Part shown: positions 60,801 through 64,000 of the stretch, one piece after another
How the letters are laid out: every line of letters starts with the position of its first letter
Position numbering within the stretch: the stretch's first letter is position 1
Assembly: GCF_006540305.1 (NCBI RefSeq)
Contig: NZ_BJOR01000001.1
Coordinates: 4,960,001-5,024,000 of the forward strand
Origin: Streptomyces sp. 6-11-2
Lineage (GTDB): Bacteria > Actinomycetota > Actinomycetes > Streptomycetales > Streptomycetaceae
Length of the DNA stretch: 64,000 nt
Direction: 5' to 3'
Notes under the pieces: generated by a model
The model's input: the letters and a program-made list of their open reading frames with translations, nothing else
Database searches by the model: none
Told to the model about the DNA's origin: nothing
Made by a program: the position numbers and the translations under genes

Positions 60801-61537
60801 CCGTCGACTTCTCCCGGTTCCCGCTCGCCCCGGGCGACCGCGTGCTGGACCTCGGATGCGGTGCCGGCCGGCACGCGTTCGAGTGCTACCGGCGTGGGGC
60901 CCGGGTCGTGGCGCTGGACCGCAACGGCGAGGAGATCCGCGAGGTCGCCAAGTGGTTCGCGGCGATGAAGGAGGCCGGGGAGGCGCCGCAAGGGGCGACC
61001 GCGACGGCCATGGAGGGCGACGCGCTGGCGCTGCCCTTCCCCGACGACTCCTTCGACGTCGTCATCATCTCTGAGGTGATGGAGCACATCCCCGACGACA
61101 AGGGCGTCCTCGCCGAGATGGTCCGGGTGCTCCGGCCGGGCGGGCGGATCGCGGTCACCGTGCCGCGCTACGGTCCCGAGAAGGTCTGCTGGGCCCTGTC
61201 CGACGCCTACCACGAGGTGGAGGGCGGCCACATCCGCATCTACAAGGCCGACGAACTCCTCGCCAGAATGCGCGAGGCGGGCCTGAAGCCCTACGGCACC
61301 CATCACGCGCACGCGCTGCACTCGCCGTACTGGTGGCTGAAGTGCGCGTTCGGCGTCGACAACGACCAGGTGCTGCCGGTGCGGGCGTACCACAAGCTGC
61401 TGGTCTGGGACATCATGAAGAAACCGCTGGCCACCCGGGTGGCCGAGCAGGCGCTGAACCCGCTGATCGGCAAGAGCTTCGTGGCGTACGCGACCAAGCC
61501 GCGGCTGCCCGCCACGGCCGGGGGCGCCGAAGCGTGA
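60794..61537 (+). CDS. Class I SAM-dependent methyltransferase
   Basis: A 247-aa enzyme. SAM motif I is VLDLGCGAGRHAFECYRRG (residues 18-36), the acidic motif II VVALDRNGEEI, then EGDALALPFPDDSFDVVIISEVMEHIPDD (motif IV) and RVLRPGGRIAVTVP (motif VI). It is a UbiE/type-11 fold; C-terminal helices (WWLKCAFGVDNDQVLPVRAYHKLLVWDIMKKP) probably hold a hydrophobic acceptor. GTG 60794 lies inside the end of the glycosyltransferase gene (7-bp overlap), and its stop overlaps the next start as GTGA. Confidence 0.92.
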   Translation: MLTVDFSRFPLAPGDRVLDLGCGAGRHAFECYRRGARVVALDRNGEEIREVAKWFAAMKEAGEAPQGATATAMEGDALALPFPDDSFDVVIISEVMEHIPDDKGVLAEMVRVLRPGGRIAVTVPRYGPEKVCWALSDAYHEVEGGHIRIYKADELLARMREAGLKPYGTHHAHALHSPYWWLKCAFGVDNDQVLPVRAYHKLLVWDIMKKPLATRVAEQALNPLIGKSFVAYATKPRLPATAGGAEA

Positions 61538-62607
61538 CGACTCCCCGGACAGAACACCTCGTCCTGCCCGGGGTCCTCACCGCCGGGCAGGCCGCCGCGA
61601 CCGTACGCGGCATACTCGCCGTCCAGCGGGAGGACGGGGCGATCCCGTGGTTCCGCGGTCACCACCTCGACCCGTGGGACCACGTCGAGGCGGCGATGGC
61701 GCTGGACGCGGCCGGCGAGCACGAGGCCGCCGAGCGCGCCTACGCGTGGCTGGCCCGCCATCAGCTCCAGGACGGCTCCTGGTACGCGGCCTACGCCGAC
61801 GGGGCGCACGACGACGTCACCGACCGCCGCCGGGAGACCAACTTCGTCGCCTACACGGCCGTAGGGGTCTGGCACCACTACCTCTCGACGGGCGACGACG
61901 CCTTCCTGGACCGCATGTGGCCCGTCGTGTACGCGGCGATCGAGTTCGTGCTGCGGCTCCAGCAGCCCGGCGGGCAGATCGGCTGGAAGCGGGAGGACGA
62001 CGGCACGGACACCGCGGACGCGCTGCTGACCGGGTGCTCCTCGGTCCACCACGCCCTGTGCTGTGCGCTGGCCATCGCGGAGCAGCGTGAAGAGCCGCAA
62101 CCGGACTGGGAGTTGGCGGTCGGCACGCTCCGGCACGCGATCCGCGCGCACCCGGAGCGGTTCCTGGACAAGGACCGCTACTCCATGGACTGGTACTACC
62201 CGGTGCTGGGCGGCGCGCTGACCGGCGCGGAGGCGAAGGCGCGCATAACGGAGGGCTGGGACCGCTTCGTGGTGCCCGGACTCGGGGTGCGCTGCGTCGT
62301 CCCCAACCCGTGGGTGACGGGCGGGGAGTCGGCCGAACTCGCCCTGACCCTGTGGGCGGTGGGCGAATCCGACCACGCCCTGGCCGTGCTCCAGTCCATC
62401 CAGCACCTGCGCGACCCGGACACCGGCCTGTACTGGACGGGCTACGTCTTCGAGGACGACGCCGTGTGGCCCCGCGAACTGACCACGTGGACCGCCGGAT
62501 CCCTCCTCCTCGCGGTGGCCGCGCTCGGCGGCCACGAGGCCACCTGCACGGTCTTCGCGGCGGGCGACCGCCTGCCGCGGGGCCTCGACACGGACTGCTG
62601 CGGCTGA
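61534..62607 (+). CDS. Prenyltransferase/cyclase-fold alpha/alpha-toroid protein
   Basis: A 357-aa cytoplasmic protein, started at GTG 61534 (GTGA overlap with the methyltransferase). It is a terpenoid-cyclase/prenyltransferase-like helical toroid: ILAVQREDGAIPWFRGHHLDPWDHVEAAMALDAAG, AYAWLARHQLQDGSWYAAYADG, RETNFVAYTAVGVWHHYLSTG and IQHLRDPDTGLYWTGYVFEDD. The QxxDGxW pattern recurs as in squalene-hopene cyclases, yet there is no DxDD acid motif, so true cyclase activity is doubtful. Glycoside-hydrolase-like (alpha/alpha)6 barrels are an alternative reading. It acts with the GT and methyltransferase in one transcript. Confidence 0.8.
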   Translation: MTTPRTEHLVLPGVLTAGQAAATVRGILAVQREDGAIPWFRGHHLDPWDHVEAAMALDAAGEHEAAERAYAWLARHQLQDGSWYAAYADGAHDDVTDRRRETNFVAYTAVGVWHHYLSTGDDAFLDRMWPVVYAAIEFVLRLQQPGGQIGWKREDDGTDTADALLTGCSSVHHALCCALAIAEQREEPQPDWELAVGTLRHAIRAHPERFLDKDRYSMDWYYPVLGGALTGAEAKARITEGWDRFVVPGLGVRCVVPNPWVTGGESAELALTLWAVGESDHALAVLQSIQHLRDPDTGLYWTGYVFEDDAVWPRELTTWTAGSLLLAVAALGGHEATCTVFAAGDRLPRGLDTDCCG

Positions 62608-62660
62608 CGCCGTTCGTCAGCCCGCGCCCGCCCGGCCCGGTCCGGAACGGTCCGCCGTCG

Positions 62661-62954
62661 TCAGTGCCGGTGCATCCGGTTGGCGACGGCATGGCCGACG
62701 AAGAGGTACACCACGGCGGCCAGACCGTAGCCGGCGATCACGCGGGCCCAGGGCCTGTCGAAGGTGAAGAGATCCCGGGACCAGCCGGCCAGCCAGTCGG
62801 CAGCGCCGTGGACGAACCGGACCAGTTCGTTGGCCCGGTTGGCGTCCAGCAGGTACATCAGGATCCACAGTCCGAGGATGAGGGCCATGACGTCCGCGAC
62901 CACCGCGATGACCGTACCGGCGGAGTTGGGACCCGTGCGATATCGAGGGGACAT
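62661..62954 (-). CDS. Small two-TM membrane protein
   Basis: A 97-aa protein with two hydrophobic helices (VIAVVADVMALILGLWILMYLL, residues 15-36, and WARVIAGYGLAAVVYLFVGHAV, about 69-90) joined by an amphipathic loop with NRANELVRFVHGAADWLAGWSRDLF. ATG 62954 starts MSPRYRTGPNSAG. It matches a common type of actinobacterial small integral membrane protein, but I cannot name a family. It converges on the GT operon (53-bp gap). Confidence 0.7.
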   Translation of the reverse strand: MSPRYRTGPNSAGTVIAVVADVMALILGLWILMYLLDANRANELVRFVHGAADWLAGWSRDLFTFDRPWARVIAGYGLAAVVYLFVGHAVANRMHRH

Positions 62955-63105
62955 GCCCTTGCGTCTGCCCCGGAATCCCGCCGGAAACCCGGTCCGCGCA
63001 CGGGGAGTGACCCGGAGGGTACCTCCAGTGCACTGTTTCGGCGCGGCCACCCCGGATCACACGGATCTTCTCAACACCCGCAGCAACATGTACCGGGAGG
63101 ACACC

Positions 63106-63672
63106 GTGCCCGTACCGATACGGCGCCTCGCCCTGGCGCTGACGCTCTGCTGCGCCCTGCTCGCCGGTTCCACCGGGTGGGCCGTGGGCGCCCAGAGCAC
63201 TCCGCAACACAGTCCGACGGTCGCCGTGCCGGCGGCCACGCCAAGGCCCACCACGCCCGCGGAGAGGCAGCACTTCGCCAAGACCCGGTTCGTGGCGAAC
63301 GCGGCGCTCGCGGCCGGGGCCACCTACGAGTGGATCGTGAAACCGTACAAGCAGGGCAAGTTCAAGAAGGGCGCTCCCCACCGCAGGGGCACCCTCATCA
63401 AGGCGGCCCTCGCGGGCGCCTTCACGTACAACAGGCTCAAGGCCGCCGTGCGCAACGCCCACGGCGACCCCCTGCTGTCGAAGGCACTCGCCCCCCTCAA
63501 CAGGGCCATCAACGACCTGAAGGCCCTGCCCTCCAAGCTGCGCCACGGCGACACCTCGGCGGTCGGTGACTACAACAACGTCATCAACAAGGTGAAGGGC
63601 GCCGGGAGCAGCGCGGGCGCGCCGGTCCACAACAAGGTGCCGACCCACTCGCAGCTCATCCACGGCTCCTAG
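63106..63672 (+). CDS. Secreted protein of unknown function
   Basis: A 188-aa exported protein from GTG 63106, eight nt after GGGAGG. The signal peptide MPVPIRRLALALTLCCALLAGSTGWAVGA is followed by a basic, Lys/Ala-rich mature part (AKTRFVANAALAAGATYEWIVKPYKQGKFKKGAPHRRGTLIKAALAGAFTYNRLKAAVRNAHGDPLLSKALAPLNRAINDL). It is predicted mostly helical, with no catalytic motif and no cysteines in the mature part. It may bind anionic surface polymers. The family is unknown to me. An ATG at 63088 is the alternative start. Confidence 0.75.
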   Translation: MPVPIRRLALALTLCCALLAGSTGWAVGAQSTPQHSPTVAVPAATPRPTTPAERQHFAKTRFVANAALAAGATYEWIVKPYKQGKFKKGAPHRRGTLIKAALAGAFTYNRLKAAVRNAHGDPLLSKALAPLNRAINDLKALPSKLRHGDTSAVGDYNNVINKVKGAGSSAGAPVHNKVPTHSQLIHGS

Positions 63673-63734
63673 GAGCCGTTCCGGGCCGTTCACCGACGGC
63701 CTGCCGGGTCCAGGCCCCGCGTGCGGCACGGCAA

Positions 63735-63764
63735 CGGCCCCCCGCCCGCGAGGGCGAGGGGCCG
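63735..63764. terminator. Bidirectional terminator of converging genes
   Basis: CGGCCCC-C-CGCCC pairs with GGGCG-A-GGGGCCG around the loop GCGA (one C-A mismatch). It is placed between the secreted protein gene and the converging partial gene. Confidence 0.7.
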
Positions 63765-63787
63765 CAGGGCCGGTCCGGCGGACCGGA

Positions 63788-64000
63788 TCAGCCGCGCTGG
63801 ATGTTGGACGCGTCCTGGAGGACACCGCGGCGGCCGTCCTGCATCTCGGTCAGCAGGCCCTGACCGCGCTGCTCCACGGCCAGGTACCACACGCCCGGCG
63901 CCAGCTCGGCGATCGGCGCGGGGGAGCCGTCCTCCGCGAACAGCGGACGCGGCGCCGGCACGGCGAACCAGAACGGCGAGAAGCCGGCCGCGGGCTGCTG
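63788..64000 (-). CDS. C-terminal end of an unidentified protein (partial)
   Basis: Seventy residues on the minus strand run off the window edge and end at TGA 63788: QQPAAGFSPFWFAVPAPRPLFAEDG, then SPAPIAELAPGVWYLAVEQRGQGLLTEMQDGRRGVLQDASNIQRG. The frame has strong third-position G/C bias and no stops. The beta-rich end (GVWYLAVEQRG, DGRRGVLQD) looks like a conserved Streptomyces tail domain, but I cannot assign it. The terminator hairpin follows 24 nt after the stop. Confidence 0.75.
   Translation of the reverse strand, partial: QQPAAGFSPFWFAVPAPRPLFAEDGSPAPIAELAPGVWYLAVEQRGQGLLTEMQDGRRGVLQDASNIQRG

Noticed and set aside
61534..62607. Call as a functional squalene-hopene cyclase
   Set aside because: The DxDD protonation motif and most QW repeats are absent; only the toroid fold is supported.

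Overview
The window is about 72% G+C by eye, with GTG/TTG starts, strong GGAGG-type ribosome binding sites, rare in-frame TTA codons and typical actinobacterial families (DUF397, DUF3052, DUF4429, TerD, SCO2322-like). This points to a Streptomyces chromosome. From memory the gene order resembles, inverted, the SCO2300-SCO2370 stretch of S. coelicolor; that is recall, not a search. There are no rRNAs, CRISPR arrays or complete insertion sequences. One tRNA gene is present.

Layout. 0-9 kb: pirin C-terminus, GNAT and beta-lactamase-fold genes, a MerR regulator with an aldo/keto reductase, DUF4429 and alpha/beta-hydrolase genes, and a divergent TetR/MFS efflux pair. 9.3-12.1 kb: pyruvate dehydrogenase E1 (aceE). 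12.5-22.6 kb: DUF3052, an AhpE-like peroxiredoxin, then a tellurite-resistance (Ter) stress locus of two TerD, TerC and two divergent TerD-like proteins, followed by a biosynthetic module (CitE-like lyase, a fused phosphoribosyltransferase/TRSP/StiP/PELOTA protein, HAD phosphatase). 23-28.2 kb: a cell-wall cluster (atypical class A PBP, polysaccharide deacetylase-like protein, secreted amidase) carrying three TTA codons, so probably bldA-dependent. 28.2-39 kb: coiled-coil and DUF4097 proteins, tRNA-Val(UAC), DedA, a secreted HNH nuclease, a yybP-ykoY Mn2+ riboswitch with its GDT1-type exporter, a HAD phosphatase, a TlpA-like lipoprotein, and a peptidoglycan-binding membrane protein. 39-51 kb: a 14-TM MFS pump fused to a winged-helix domain, an FHA protein, an O-methyltransferase behind a MarR-type palindrome, an MHS symporter, a GT87-PAP2 fusion, a palindromic MITE, a GH5 enzyme and a double DUF397 protein.

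52.4-58.2 kb is the most striking region. A cobalamin riboswitch on the minus strand precedes an overlapping five-gene operon: a membrane-anchored alpha/alpha-barrel protein, a SCO2322-type anchored beta protein, and the EcfT, double EcfA and EcfS parts of an ECF importer. The two exported proteins look like the two halves of a eukaryotic transcobalamin, which suggests a surface-capture and import system for a corrinoid. Next to it lies an apparently orphan TPP riboswitch (plus strand) pointing into the 3' end of a KstR-like TetR gene. That regulator has a perfect KstR-type box (59287-59300) in the divergent promoter it shares with a GT4 / methyltransferase / cyclase-fold operon (59.3-62.6 kb). 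The window ends with small membrane and secreted proteins and the C-terminus of an unidentified protein.
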